A stretch of 64,000 bases of DNA from Myxococcales bacterium (GCA_020633295.1 JACKDW010000015.1:149564-213563); one strand, 5' to 3'; positions 9,151 to 17,478 are shown, numbered from the stretch's first letter. Program-made: numbers and translations. Notes: generated by a model from the letters alone, not told the origin.

Positions 9151-10296
9151 TTACTCCGCGATGTTCTGCAGCTTGACCCGCGACGGCGAGGCGTCGTCGG
9201 CCCAGGGTTGGATGTCGATGGTGACGCCCTTGAGGCTGTCGCCGAGCTTCTCCATGACGCGCTCGACCGGCTGGGTGCGGAACGCGTCGATCTGCGCCTT
9301 GCGGCTGCGGTACTCGGCGTCGAGCTGGCCCTTGAGCTCCTCGGACTTGCGCTGCGAGGCCGAGCGCGCCGCCTGGCCCTGGCCGACCTTGCCGATCTTG
9401 TAGGTGTCGACCTGGCGCGTGATGTTGGCCTGCTCGGCCGTCGCGGTCGCCAGCGCGCTCTCGAGCTCGGCGCGCTTCTCCTGGATCTGCCGGTTCTGAT
9501 CGCGGTTGACCTCGGCGAGCTGGCGCTCGCGCCGGGTCTTCGCGGCCGCGAGATCCGACTTGATGACCTCGAGCTGGTTGCCGAGCGCGTTGCGCTCCTC
9601 GATCAGCTTCTCGTACTGCTCGGTGAACTGCGGGCGCGGCGTGACGATCTGCGAGACCTGGATGCCGTGGGGCGAGAGCAGCTCGTTGAGCCGCGTCTTC
9701 GCGCGCATGGTCGCCTCGCCGAACTTCGCCGGGTTCGAGACCGAGATCGTCGACTCGCGGCCGAACTCGTCGCGCAGGATGGCGCGCGCGTAGGGCCGCA
9801 TCCACGCGAGGAAGCCCTTGTCGAGGCCGCCGTCGGTCATCACGCCCACGGCCTCGTCGCCCTTGATCTGGAAGATGATCGTCGTGTCGGAGAAGTGGAA
9901 GTTCGAGCCGTCGCTCGCGCGGACCGTCAGCTCGCGGACGTTGAGCGCGTCGACGTTCTTGAGCCCCTTCATCGTGAAGTTCTTCGGGCTCGCGTCGAGC
10001 ACGTAGACCGAGTGGATGCCGAAGGGCACCTTGACGATCCAGCCCGGCTGCGTGATCACCGTCTCGCCGCCCGTCACGTTGTTGACGCGCACCGCGACCT
10101 GACCCGGCTCGATCGAGGTGAAGCTCGCCAGCATGGTGCCGAGCACCGCGATGGCCGCGCCGCCGTACCAGATCGCGCCGAACACCCTGGAGACAGGGTT
10201 GCCCTCGGGCCCCCCGTCCTCCGACTTGCCGCCGAGGAGCCCCTGGACAAAGCCCATGAGGTCGTCGGAGGACTTGTTCTTTCGTCGCTTCGCCAT
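9151..10296 (-). CDS. SPFH/band-7 domain protein (upstream partner)
   Basis: A 381 aa protein. The basic N-terminus (AKRRKNKSSDD) precedes one transmembrane helix at about 40-60 (VFGAIWYGGAAIAVLGTML). An SPFH domain lies at about 62-230 (IEPGQVAVRVNNVTGGE, TQPGWIVKVPFG), followed by a coiled coil (about 225-330, rich in RRERQLAEVNRDQ). It is first in a two-gene operon with the SPFH gene at 7936. The start ATG 10296 is preceded by AGAGGG (SD-like) and, 19 nt upstream, by TAGCGT as a possible -10. A longer in-frame N-terminus exists but would run into the divergent gene's promoter. Confidence 0.88.
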   Translation of the reverse strand: MAKRRKNKSSDDLMGFVQGLLGGKSEDGGPEGNPVSRVFGAIWYGGAAIAVLGTMLASFTSIEPGQVAVRVNNVTGGETVITQPGWIVKVPFGIHSVYVLDASPKNFTMKGLKNVDALNVRELTVRASDGSNFHFSDTTIIFQIKGDEAVGVMTDGGLDKGFLAWMRPYARAILRDEFGRESTISVSNPAKFGEATMRAKTRLNELLSPHGIQVSQIVTPRPQFTEQYEKLIEERNALGNQLEVIKSDLAAAKTRRERQLAEVNRDQNRQIQEKRAELESALATATAEQANITRQVDTYKIGKVGQGQAARSASQRKSEELKGQLDAEYRSRKAQIDAFRTQPVERVMEKLGDSLKGVTIDIQPWADDASPSRVKLQNIAE

Positions 10297-10315
10297 CAAT
10301 GCCCTCTCGCCGGCG

Positions 10316-10321
10316 ACGCTA
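10316..10321 (-). promoter_or_regulatory. Putative -10 element (TAGCGT) of the SPFH operon
   Basis: Minus-strand TAGCGT lies 19 nt before the ATG at 10296, with an AGAGGG ribosome-binding-like sequence between. It lies in the divergent region shared with the phosphoesterase gene. Confidence 0.35.
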
Positions 10322-10445
10322 CGCCCGCACTCGGAGATCATCGCATCGCGGCGCGTTTGTCGAGCTAGCGCGCACGCGATTGCACACGGGGCGCGGAGAT
10401 GCGCTCCCGCGGCCAGTCGAACATGGTTCTTTCGGCCATCTACTC

Positions 10446-10451
10446 TATACT
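10446..10451 (+). promoter_or_regulatory. Putative -10 element (TATACT)
   Basis: TATACT is the best -10 match locally. It ends 9 nt before the ATG at 10461, and the spacer contains GAGG. Confidence 0.4.
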
Positions 10452-10460
10452 CGAGGATCG

Positions 10461-11450
10461 ATGGGCCTATTCGGCATGTCCGAGTCGTCACAAGCGGCGC
10501 TTGCGACTCGCCTGGCGCGCTCTCGAGCCCGCGGTCGCAGCACCTGGCTCGAGCCCAGCACGAAGATCGAGCTGCGGCGCTTCGCCGGCACGCGGCGTCA
10601 CGCCGAGCGCCTCTCCACGCCGCTCAGGATCGCCCACCTCACCGATCTGCACGTCGGCCGCGTGACGCCGATGCGCGTGCAGATGACCGCGGTCGAGATG
10701 GTCAACGAGCGTCGCCCCGATCTCGTGTGCATCACCGGCGACTTCGTCTGTCACAGCCAGGCCTTCCTCGATCAGCTCGGGCACGTCATCGCCAGCATCG
10801 AGGCGCCGGTGCTCGGCGTGCTCGGCAACCATGATCACTGGTCCGGGGCCAACGCGGTGCGTCGCGTGCTGCGGCGCGCCGGCGCCGAGGTCCTCGACAA
10901 CGTCCACACCGTGCTCGAGCTGCGCAACGAGCGGCTCCAGGTCGTCGGCCTCGACGACGCCTACACCGGTCACGCCGATTGGCGCGCGGCGACCCGCGGG
11001 ATGCGACGCGACCTCCCGACGCTGGGTCTCTCGCACATCGCCGAGGAGTCCGAGCACCTCTGGCGCGCCGGCGCCTCGCTCGTGCTCTCCGGCCACACGC
11101 ACGCCGGCCAGGTCACGCTCGCGCGCCTCAACGAGCTCGCGATCGGGCGCCTCGTCGGGCACAAGTACATCCACGGGCTCTACGGCAGCCGCGACGCCGA
11201 GGACGCGGCGGGCAGCGTCTACGTCGGCGCGGGCATCGGCGCGGCGGTGTTCCCCCTGCGCATCGGCAAGCGCGCCCGTCGCGAGATCACGCTGTTCGAC
11301 CTCGGCATGGAGCCCGGCTCGTTCAGCGAGCACCATGAGGTCCAGACGCCGCTCAAGGGCCGGCCGCCGTCACCCAGGACCAAGGAGAAGCGCGCGCGCG
11401 CGGTCGCCCGCAAGCGCGCGCGCCGGATCGCGCAGGGTCACGACGACTAA
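10461..11450 (+). CDS. Calcineurin-like metallophosphoesterase
   Basis: A 329 aa protein with the full metallophosphoesterase signature: DLH (Asp62, His64), GD (Asp94), GNHDH (Asn123, His124), SH (His192) and GHTHAG (His212, His214). These bind a dinuclear metal centre that hydrolyses phosphoester or pyrophosphate bonds. The pattern fits the YkuE/LpxG-like group of membrane-associated phosphohydrolases, though no signal or TM segment is obvious here. The C-terminal 30 residues are Lys/Arg rich and may contact membrane or nucleic acid. The substrate is not predictable. The start is ATG 10461 because the domain and the upstream TATACT agree with it. Confidence 0.88.
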   Translation: MGLFGMSESSQAALATRLARSRARGRSTWLEPSTKIELRRFAGTRRHAERLSTPLRIAHLTDLHVGRVTPMRVQMTAVEMVNERRPDLVCITGDFVCHSQAFLDQLGHVIASIEAPVLGVLGNHDHWSGANAVRRVLRRAGAEVLDNVHTVLELRNERLQVVGLDDAYTGHADWRAATRGMRRDLPTLGLSHIAEESEHLWRAGASLVLSGHTHAGQVTLARLNELAIGRLVGHKYIHGLYGSRDAEDAAGSVYVGAGIGAAVFPLRIGKRARREITLFDLGMEPGSFSEHHEVQTPLKGRPPSPRTKEKRARAVARKRARRIAQGHDD

Positions 11451-11452
11451 GC

Positions 11453-12634
11453 TCAATACTCGCCGAGGTCGCACATAAAGTACTCGCTCGTCGCGCCCTT
11501 CCCACCGTTGCTGAAGACCTCCATGGAGGAGAGCGAGCCGTCGTCGTTCCAGATGAAGTATGGCGAGCAGCCCGGGCAATTCGAGGTCGCGGGCTGCCCG
11601 GGGCTCCCGACCGAGGTGACGAAGAACGGCCCGCCGTTGCGCGCCTCCCACTCGGGGCAATTCGCGCTGTTGAACGCGTCGCCGACGCAGCTCTCGCCGG
11701 GGGTCTTCGGCTGAACCCCGAGGATGGTCAGGTACTCCTTGCGCTTCGTGTCCGAGCCGCCGCCGACCGGGTCGAAGTCGACCTCGGCGGCGGCGCGGAA
11801 GGACGCGCCGAGGTGGGTGATGTCGCGGGTCACGAGCAGGTGCATCGTGTAGTTCGCGCAGAAGCTCTCGGCCTGGGTCGCGCTGGCGCTCAGCGGGTTG
11901 TCGTTCTCGTCCTCGAGGTGCACCTTGAGGAAGGTGAACCCGCGCACCGGGTCGGTCTCGAGATCGCAGTAGACCGCGACGACCTCGAGCGGGTCGCCCA
12001 GGTGCAGCGGGTACTCGCCGTCGAAATTGACGCCGTCGTCCTTGATGTCCTGACAGCTGCGCGCGTAGGTGCAGTTCTCGAGGCAGCCTTCGGTGATCGA
12101 CGCGTCGCACTCCTCGCCCTGCCCCGACTGCTGCTCCCCGTCACCGCAGTGGGGGCCGAGCGCCGTGCAGTCGGTGTTGCAGAAGCTGTACTTGCCGTTC
12201 ATCGTGCCGTCGTCGCAGAACTCGACGCCGGTCTCGACCAGGCCGTCGCCGCACGACGCGGCCGCGCAGGCGAGCGTGCAGCTGCCGTCGTCGGCGTTGG
12301 CGTCGCCCTCGTCGCACTCCTCGCCCTCGTCGAGCTTGCCGTTGCCGCACTCCTCGACGACCGGCTCCGTGCTGCTGTCGGACCCGCCCCCGGTCTCCGA
12401 GCCGTCCGACGACGATGTCGACTCCGACGGCGTCGTCGTCGTCGTCGACGTCATGACGCCGCTCGACGTAGCGATGCTGTCGCCGCTCTCGCTCAGCGTG
12501 TCCGAGTCGGTCGCGGAGGTCGTCCCGTCGAAGGGCTCCACGCAGCCAGACGCGAGCGCGACGAGCATCATCAAGCTCAAGCAGCTGACGACGCGGACAT
12601 GAGGGCGAAAGGAAATCCAAGGTTGGGGGCTCAC
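11453..12634 (-). CDS. DUF4215 Cys-rich lipoprotein
   Basis: A 393 aa protein with a basic N-terminus, a hydrophobic core (SLMMLVALA) and lipidation Cys31 (ASGC). A Ser/Thr/Asp/Gly linker runs to about residue 95. Three DUF4215-type Cys repeats follow at about 95-205 (CGNGKLDEGEECDEG; CGDGLVETGVEFCDDG; CGDGEQQSGQGEECD). This family is common on myxobacterial surface proteins. The last 190 aa form an unrecognised secreted domain with several Cys. The start GTG 12634 is chosen because AAGGAG lies 9 nt upstream. Longer ORF versions run into a tandem repeat. Confidence 0.82.
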   Translation of the reverse strand: MSPQPWISFRPHVRVVSCLSLMMLVALASGCVEPFDGTTSATDSDTLSESGDSIATSSGVMTSTTTTTPSESTSSSDGSETGGGSDSSTEPVVEECGNGKLDEGEECDEGDANADDGSCTLACAAASCGDGLVETGVEFCDDGTMNGKYSFCNTDCTALGPHCGDGEQQSGQGEECDASITEGCLENCTYARSCQDIKDDGVNFDGEYPLHLGDPLEVVAVYCDLETDPVRGFTFLKVHLEDENDNPLSASATQAESFCANYTMHLLVTRDITHLGASFRAAAEVDFDPVGGGSDTKRKEYLTILGVQPKTPGESCVGDAFNSANCPEWEARNGGPFFVTSVGSPGQPATSNCPGCSPYFIWNDDGSLSSMEVFSNGGKGATSEYFMCDLGEY

Positions 12635-12643
12635 TCGTCGGAA

Positions 12644-12649
12644 CTCCTT
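12644..12649 (-). promoter_or_regulatory. Shine-Dalgarno site AAGGAG deciding the GTG start at 12634
   Basis: AAGGAG on the minus strand, with 9 nt spacing to GTG, is one of the best SD matches in the window. Its 5' end overlaps the first 12-bp tandem repeat unit. Confidence 0.7.
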
Positions 12650-12719
12650 GATGCTCACGTTGATGCTCACGTTGATGCTCACGCTGATGCTCACGCTGAT
12701 GACCAAGCTGACGATCAAG
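12648..12719. repeat. 12-bp tandem repeat, six units
   Basis: Four near-perfect units of TTGATGCTCACG (12648-12695, C replacing the first T in the fourth) are followed by two degenerate units to 12719. On the minus strand each good unit contains an in-frame GTG, so unit gain or loss keeps frame with the lipoprotein ORF. It sits immediately upstream of that gene's SD. Confidence 0.85.
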
Positions 12720-13065
12720 CGACGCGAACAGGGAGCCTCAAGACGCCCCCTACAACGGCCTTGATAGTTGATTCTGGCGTAAGGAGGGATACCACGCCTG
12801 CGTGCTATCGCCCAGCGCTCGACGGCATCGTCGGCGACTGGATCGTGGTTACGGTACGCACAAAAGAAAATACAGTTGTTTCATTCACACAATTTTCCAT
12901 TCAATCTTCATGCGACCGACGCACATGTCGCCCACCCCCATGGTCAGCCGCACACCTGCGTGTCGACGCGGGGCGTATGCTCCGCGGCGGCGAACACAGT
13001 CGCGCGCTCGCTCCATTCTACCCTGTCCACTTCAAGACCGGCGTTCTCCGACCTGGCACCTGCTG
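12720..13065. other. Divergent intergenic region with AT-rich patch
   Basis: A gap of about 345 bp between the divergent DUF4215 lipoprotein and the amidase. It holds a strikingly AT-rich stretch at about 12855-12910. TTACGG (12849-12854) and TACAGT (12871-12876) with 16 bp spacing form a weak plus-strand promoter candidate. No coding gene is credible. Confidence 0.4.
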
Positions 13066-13836
13066 ATGGCGTTCGTCCCCCACCGACGGCCTCCCCCGCG
13101 CCGCGCGGCGCCCTGGCGCGCCGCGCTCGTGATCGCGTGTATGTGCAACTGCGGCCCGGGGACCGAGCCCGCGCAGGTCGAGGCGCCTGTCTCCACGCCG
13201 CGCGAGGCGCCCGCGCCGGCGAAGCCGCTGACCATCATCGACCGCCCGATCACCTTCGACAGCGAGCGCACCGAGCTGACGATCGCGTACCGAAAGCAGC
13301 ACCAGGGCGACGCGACCGCGGGCATGTCGATCACGCCGCGCGTGATCATCCTGCACTACACCGACAGCGACTCGGCCGACGCGACGTGGCGCTACTTCGA
13401 TCGCGCGCGCATCACCAGCGACCGGCGTGACGTCGCCAGCGCCAGCGAGCTCAACGTCTCCGCCCACTTCCTCGTCGACCGCGACGGCACGACCTGGCGC
13501 CTGATGCCCGAGACCTGGTTCGCGCGCCACTGCATCGGGCTCAACCACGTCGCCGTCGGCGTCGAGAACGTCGGCGACGGCGAGGCCAGCCCGCTCACCG
13601 ACGCGCAGGTCGAGGCCAACGCGGCGCTCGTGCGCTACCTGGTTCGCCGCCACCCGACGATCACGCACCTGATCGGTCACCACGAGTACCGCGAGATGGA
13701 GCGCAGCCCGCTGTTTCGCGAGCTCGATCGGGACTACCGCACCGAGAAGGACGATCCCGGCCCTGCGTACATGGAGCGCGTCCGTGCGCGCGTCCGTGAC
13801 CTCGGGCTCGAGGGGCCTCCGCCGCCCGGGCTGTAG
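13066..13836 (+). CDS. N-acetylmuramoyl-L-alanine amidase (Amidase_2) lipoprotein
   Basis: A 256 aa protein. The basic N-terminus and hydrophobic stretch lead to lipobox VIAC (Cys25). The Amidase_2/PGRP fold occupies about 85-250. Zn ligands are the His in IILHYTDS, the His in LIGHHEYRE and the Asp in EKDDPGPAY; the Lys two residues before that Asp matches the catalytic Lys of the AmpD/T7 lysozyme family. The enzyme cleaves the bond between MurNAc and the stem peptide, here probably in the periplasm or at the outer membrane. SAHFLVDRDGT is typical of the family. ATG 13066 gives a clean signal peptide. Confidence 0.88.
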   Translation: MAFVPHRRPPPRRAAPWRAALVIACMCNCGPGTEPAQVEAPVSTPREAPAPAKPLTIIDRPITFDSERTELTIAYRKQHQGDATAGMSITPRVIILHYTDSDSADATWRYFDRARITSDRRDVASASELNVSAHFLVDRDGTTWRLMPETWFARHCIGLNHVAVGVENVGDGEASPLTDAQVEANAALVRYLVRRHPTITHLIGHHEYREMERSPLFRELDRDYRTEKDDPGPAYMERVRARVRDLGLEGPPPPGL

Positions 13837-13852
13837 CGTCCAGACCCCGGCC

Positions 13853-13867
13853 GTGGCCGCCGGCCAC
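13853..13867. terminator. Stem-loop after the amidase gene
   Basis: The perfect hairpin GTGGCC-GCC-GGCCAC lies 17 bp after the amidase stop. There is no T tract, so it is only a possible transcript-end structure. Confidence 0.3.
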
Positions 13868-14038
13868 AGCCCGCGTCGACGCGAGCGCGAAGCCGACCTC
13901 GAGCGTCGCCGCGTCGCGCCATAACGCGCTCGCGGGCGTCACGCGCGAGCGCGTCGTGAGGGCGTGGTTTCCGGCCCACGCCCCGCTGTGGTACATGTAG
14001 CAGGGCGCAGCGCCTGCGCCGCGACAGCTCGTCCCGCG

Positions 14039-14875
14039 ATGACCACGAACGAAACGCAAGGCTCGCTGATCGCCAGCCTCTTCGAACCGGACCTCGAGGT
14101 CAGCCGTCGGTTCATCGAGTTCTGCGACATCCCCGGCCGTGTCTTGCTGTGCAGCGCGACCGGCAGTCACTACTACGGCTACCCCTCCATCAACAGCTCG
14201 ATCCACCTGCGCGGCATCTACCTCGCGCCGACGGCGATGTTCCTCGGCCTCGTGAAGGCGCCCGAGGGCTACGATCACGCCGACAAGCTCGACGACATCC
14301 GCTGCGTCGCCGCGCTCGCGGAGGCCCGGCAGGCGCTCGACCTCCTGCTGCGCGGCAACGGCAGCGTGCTCGAGCGCATCATGTCGCCGTTTCAGCTGTT
14401 CGATCGCGCGTTCGAGCTCGAGGCGCTCCGCGAGCTCGCGGTCGGGGCCGTCTCGAAGCGCTTCTTCCGTCACTACCAGGGCTCGTTCCGCGGCGCCCAG
14501 CGTGAGCACGGGCGCGCGCCCAAGCCGATGGCGCGCACGCTGCTGAACGTCTACCGGATCGCGCTCACGGGCATCCACCTGCTCAAGAGCGGCAAGCTGA
14601 TCGCCGACCTCAACATCCTCGCCAAGCTCTACAACCTCCCCGAGGCCAGCGAGCTGATCGAGTTCAAGCGCGAGAACGGCGAGCGCTCGACGGTCCCGCC
14701 GAAGCTCAACGCGCTGCACAAGGAGAACTGGGCGCAGCTCGGCAAGGACCTCGGCCTCGCGTACGAGGCGAGCATGCTGCCCGACCAGGCGGAGAACGAG
14801 GACGCCTGCGCGCAGTGGCTGATCGAGCTGCGGCTCATGGCCTTCGAAAAGGCCGAGCAGGAAGAGTTCGACTAG
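14039..14875 (+). CDS. YcgL/COG3541-like nucleotidyltransferase homologue with degenerate active site
   Basis: A 278 aa protein resembling predicted nucleotidyltransferases of the YcgL group. GSHYYGYPS (42-50) matches the GS motif and SSIHLRG (53-59) matches the usual SDxDxRG. Both catalytic aspartates are replaced: Ser at 54 and His at 56. The rest of the fold (YDHADKLDDIRCV, the helical C-terminal half with FRHYQGSF and LLNVYRIALTGIHLL) is well kept. It therefore looks like a maintained pseudoenzyme or a changed activity rather than decay. Family members are large helical proteins of unknown substrate. ATG 14039 is preferred because the ORF upstream has no family similarity. Confidence 0.75.
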   Translation: MTTNETQGSLIASLFEPDLEVSRRFIEFCDIPGRVLLCSATGSHYYGYPSINSSIHLRGIYLAPTAMFLGLVKAPEGYDHADKLDDIRCVAALAEARQALDLLLRGNGSVLERIMSPFQLFDRAFELEALRELAVGAVSKRFFRHYQGSFRGAQREHGRAPKPMARTLLNVYRIALTGIHLLKSGKLIADLNILAKLYNLPEASELIEFKRENGERSTVPPKLNALHKENWAQLGKDLGLAYEASMLPDQAENEDACAQWLIELRLMAFEKAEQEEFD

Positions 14876-14920
14876 CTCCGCGCGCGCGCGTGGGCCCCGG
14901 CTCGCCGAGCGCGCTGCGAG

Positions 14921-14938
14921 CATGTTCGAACGAACATG
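14921..14938. other. 18-bp palindrome between convergent genes
   Basis: CATGTTCG-AA-CGAACATG is a perfect inverted repeat lying 45 bp after the nucleotidyltransferase-like gene and 28 bp before the stop of the convergent histidine kinase gene. It could act as a shared transcript-end hairpin (7-bp stem, GAAC loop) or as a protein-binding site. No T tract follows. Confidence 0.6.
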
Positions 14939-14966
14939 TTGAATCTGCCGGTGTCTCGCCGGCGCG

Positions 14967-16595
14967 CTACTCCCCGAGCGCCTCGCGCACGATGGACTCG
15001 ATGTCTCGCACGCCGAAGGGCTTGCGCAGGAAGTGGTGCGCCGGGGCGGCGCCAGGATCGAGCCGTATCGCGTCCTCGGTGTAGCCGCTGGTCAGGACGA
15101 TCGGGACGTCCGCCCGCATCGCGCGGATCGCCTCCATCGCCTCGCTGCCGCTCATCACGGGCATGATCTGATCGAGGATCACGATCCGGAAGCGGTCGAC
15201 GCCGCGCGAGAACGCGAGCACGGCCGCCGCGCCGTTGTCGACCTCGATGACCTCCATGCCGGCCCTGCGCAGGACGGCCGCCAGCGCCTCGCGCACGTAG
15301 GCCTCGTCGTCGGCGAGCAGCGCGACGCCCGAGGTCTCCCACCGGGTCGCGTCGGGGCGCGCGAGCTCGCGGGGCGCCTCGCCGGGCAGCTCGTCGGGTG
15401 GGAGGAAGACCGCGAACTCGGTGCCCTCCCCCGCGCGCGAGCGGACCGCGATGCCGCCCCGATGCTCGCGCGCGATCCCGAGCGTCGCGGCGAGCCCCAG
15501 CCCGCGGCCGGTGAACTTCGTCGAGAAGAACGGGTCGAAGATCCGGCTCAGGGTCTGCTCGTCCATGCCGCAGCCGGTGTCGGCGACGCGCAGCACGACG
15601 TAGCGCCCCGGCGGCAGCTCGCCGCCGCGGACCGCGACCAGCTCGGACTCCGTCACGGTCTCCAGCGCCGTCGTCACGCGGATCTCGCCGGGGCCCCGCA
15701 GCGCCTCCGCGGCGTTGAGCATGAGGTTCATCGCGACCTGCCGCAGCATCGACCGATCGCCGCGCACCGGCGGCAGGCCCGACGCGAGCGTCGTGAACAG
15801 GCGGCCGTCCTTGGGCAGCGAGGCGCGGAAGAGCTCGCGCGTGCCCTCGATGATCTCGTTGAGCGCGAGCGCCTCCTCGGACCGAATCCCGCGGCCCACG
15901 TAGTTGAGCAGCTGGTCGGTGAGCTCGGCGGCGTGGCGCGTCGCGGTCGTAATCCGCTCGAGCGCGCGCGCGCGCTCCGAGCCGCGCTCGCAGTCGAGGC
16001 GCGCGAGGTCGGCGTTGGCGAGGATCGTCGAGAGGAGGTTGTTGAAGTCGTGCGCGACCCCGGCGGCGAGCGTCCCGAGGCTCTCGAGCCGCTGGGCCTC
16101 GTAGGTCCGCTGCTGCTGTCGCGCGAGCTCGTCCTCGGCGTGCTTGCGCTCCGTGATGTCCCGCGACAGGCCGAGCAGCCCGATGATCTCGCCGTCGGCG
16201 TCGCGCCACGGCAGCTTGGTCGTGAGCACCCAGCGCAGCTCGTCGTTGCCCTCGACGCGGTTCACGATCGGCTGCCCGGCGATGACGCGCTCGTCGTCGG
16301 GCACCGTGAGCGCCGCGACCTCGGGCGGGAACAGCTCCTCGTCACGGCGCCCGAGGATCTCCGGGAGCTCGCGCCCGAGCAGCCCGCAGAACGCCTGCGA
16401 CGCGAGCACGAAGCGACGCCGGCGGTCCTTGAAGTAGATGAAGTCAGGGATGTTCTGCAGCAGCGCCCGCAGCATCTCGAGCGGCGCCGCCGAGGTCTGC
16501 GCGTGCTCGCCGAACGCCTCGAGCGCCGCGATCCGGTGTCGCGCGTCTCGCAGCTCCTCCTCGAGTTCCGCGCGCGACTTCTCCGAGCTGCTCAT
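14967..16595 (-). CDS. PAS hybrid histidine kinase with receiver domain
   Basis: A 542 aa soluble sensor kinase. A short coiled coil (5-35) is followed by a PAS domain (about 40-150, ending in the PAC motif GLSRDITERK), then HisKA with phospho-acceptor His182 (AAGVAHDFNN). The HATPase_c domain spans about 280-390 (NLMLNAAEA, DTGCGMD, FDPFFSTKFTGRGLGL). A C-terminal receiver domain has Asp475 (ILDQIMP) and a conserved Lys in LRKPF. No transmembrane segment or separate response regulator is adjacent, so output partners are unknown. The signal is probably cytoplasmic. ATG 16595 is chosen; the longer ORF adds only low-complexity Arg-rich sequence. Confidence 0.9.
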   Translation of the reverse strand: MSSSEKSRAELEEELRDARHRIAALEAFGEHAQTSAAPLEMLRALLQNIPDFIYFKDRRRRFVLASQAFCGLLGRELPEILGRRDEELFPPEVAALTVPDDERVIAGQPIVNRVEGNDELRWVLTTKLPWRDADGEIIGLLGLSRDITERKHAEDELARQQQRTYEAQRLESLGTLAAGVAHDFNNLLSTILANADLARLDCERGSERARALERITTATRHAAELTDQLLNYVGRGIRSEEALALNEIIEGTRELFRASLPKDGRLFTTLASGLPPVRGDRSMLRQVAMNLMLNAAEALRGPGEIRVTTALETVTESELVAVRGGELPPGRYVVLRVADTGCGMDEQTLSRIFDPFFSTKFTGRGLGLAATLGIAREHRGGIAVRSRAGEGTEFAVFLPPDELPGEAPRELARPDATRWETSGVALLADDEAYVREALAAVLRRAGMEVIEVDNGAAAVLAFSRGVDRFRIVILDQIMPVMSGSEAMEAIRAMRADVPIVLTSGYTEDAIRLDPGAAPAHHFLRKPFGVRDIESIVREALGE

Positions 16596-16893
16596 TCGGC
16601 ACGGTTCTCGCGAATCGATGCGGCGCCCGCCGCAACGCGAGGATACCACGCGCGCGCGTAGCGTCACCACGCGCGCGGGCGCGCCGCGCTCCGCCCCGAT
16701 CCCTGCCGGTCGACGCGACGCGAGTCGGCTCGAGCCAATCCACGCGCGAGCGCGTGCCCGCGCGGCGCGTGCCCCTTCGCGAGGCGCTCTCGAGATCGCC
16801 GTGACCGTTCGCGGCGCGCGGTCACCCGGTCGGGCGTCGCTGTCCCAGGTGGCGCTTGTGTGGACCGGGGCGGCGCGCTACATCGACACACGG
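16596..16893. other. Divergent intergenic region between the histidine kinase and the selenoprotein gene
   Basis: About 300 bp of GC-rich sequence. A minus-strand TGGTATCCT (extended -10-like) lies some 40 nt before the kinase start. Nothing else is supported. Confidence 0.35.
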
Positions 16894-17478
16894 ATGTCAC
16901 GAGACGCACGCGCCCCCACCGCTCGCCGCCTCCTCGCCGCGCTGCTCGTGCCGCTGCTCGCCGCGCCCGCGCTCGCGGGCGGCTGTCGTCTCAAGCCTCA
17001 GGGGCCCGGCGCGCCGGCGGTGCAGCAGGCCGAGGCCCCGCTGTTCGCGCTCGAGGATGAACAGGGCCAAACGGTCAGCCTCGGCGAGCTGCTCACGCGC
17101 GGCCCCGTGGTCCTGTACTTCTACCGCGGCTTCTGGTGACCCTACTGTCGACGCCAGCTGGGCGAGCTGGCAGAGCGTCACGCGGACTTCGAGCAGCGCG
17201 GCGCCCAGATCCTGGGCATCAGCGCCGACGTCCACGGGGTCTCGCGCGACTTCAAGGAGAAGAAGCAGCTGCCGTTCCCGCTGCTGCAGGACGAGGGCGT
17301 CCGCGTCGCCGCGCTGTACGGCGTCGCCATGAAGGACATGCCGCTGGCGATCCCGGCGGTCTTCGTCATCGCGCCGGACCGCACGATTCACTACAAGTAC
17401 GTCGGCGAGACCGTGCCGGACCGCCCGACCGTCGACGTCGTGCTCGAGACGCTCGACGCGATCGCGGGCGGCGGCTGA
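16894..17478 (+). CDS. Secreted peroxiredoxin-like selenoprotein (UxxC, in-frame UGA)
   Basis: A 194 aa protein when the TGA at 17137-17139 (codon 82) is read as selenocysteine. Both sides of the TGA stay in one frame and join as YFYRGFW-U-PYCRRQLGEL, the exact site where AhpC/TSA-like peroxiredoxins carry Cys in FYRGxWCPYC. Downstream blocks (LGISADVHGVSRDFKEK, PFPLLQDE, AIPAVFVIAPD, YVGETVPDRP) complete a thioredoxin-fold peroxidase. The N-terminus is a signal peptide (LLAALLVPLLAAPALAGGC). A SECIS-like hairpin follows the UGA. It likely reduces peroxides with Sec82 as the attacking residue and Cys85 as resolving partner. The selenocysteine insertion genes are not in this window. Alternative: a nonsense mutation, but conservation on both sides argues against it. 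Confidence 0.85.
17153..17171 (+). promoter_or_regulatory. Bacterial SECIS-like stem-loop
   Basis: A perfect 7-bp stem GCCAGCT/AGCTGGC (17153-17159 and 17165-17171) closes the 5-nt loop GGGCG. The apical loop begins with GG, 20 nt after the UGA. This fits the known bacterial SECIS layout (guanines at the start of the apical loop, roughly 16-37 nt from the UGA) recognised by SelB. The element is inside the coding region, as expected in bacteria. Confidence 0.75.

Noticed and set aside
17137..17139. TGA as a simple nonsense mutation making a pseudogene
   Set aside because: The position matches the catalytic residue, downstream sequence is well conserved, and a SECIS-like hairpin follows. Selenocysteine is the better reading.
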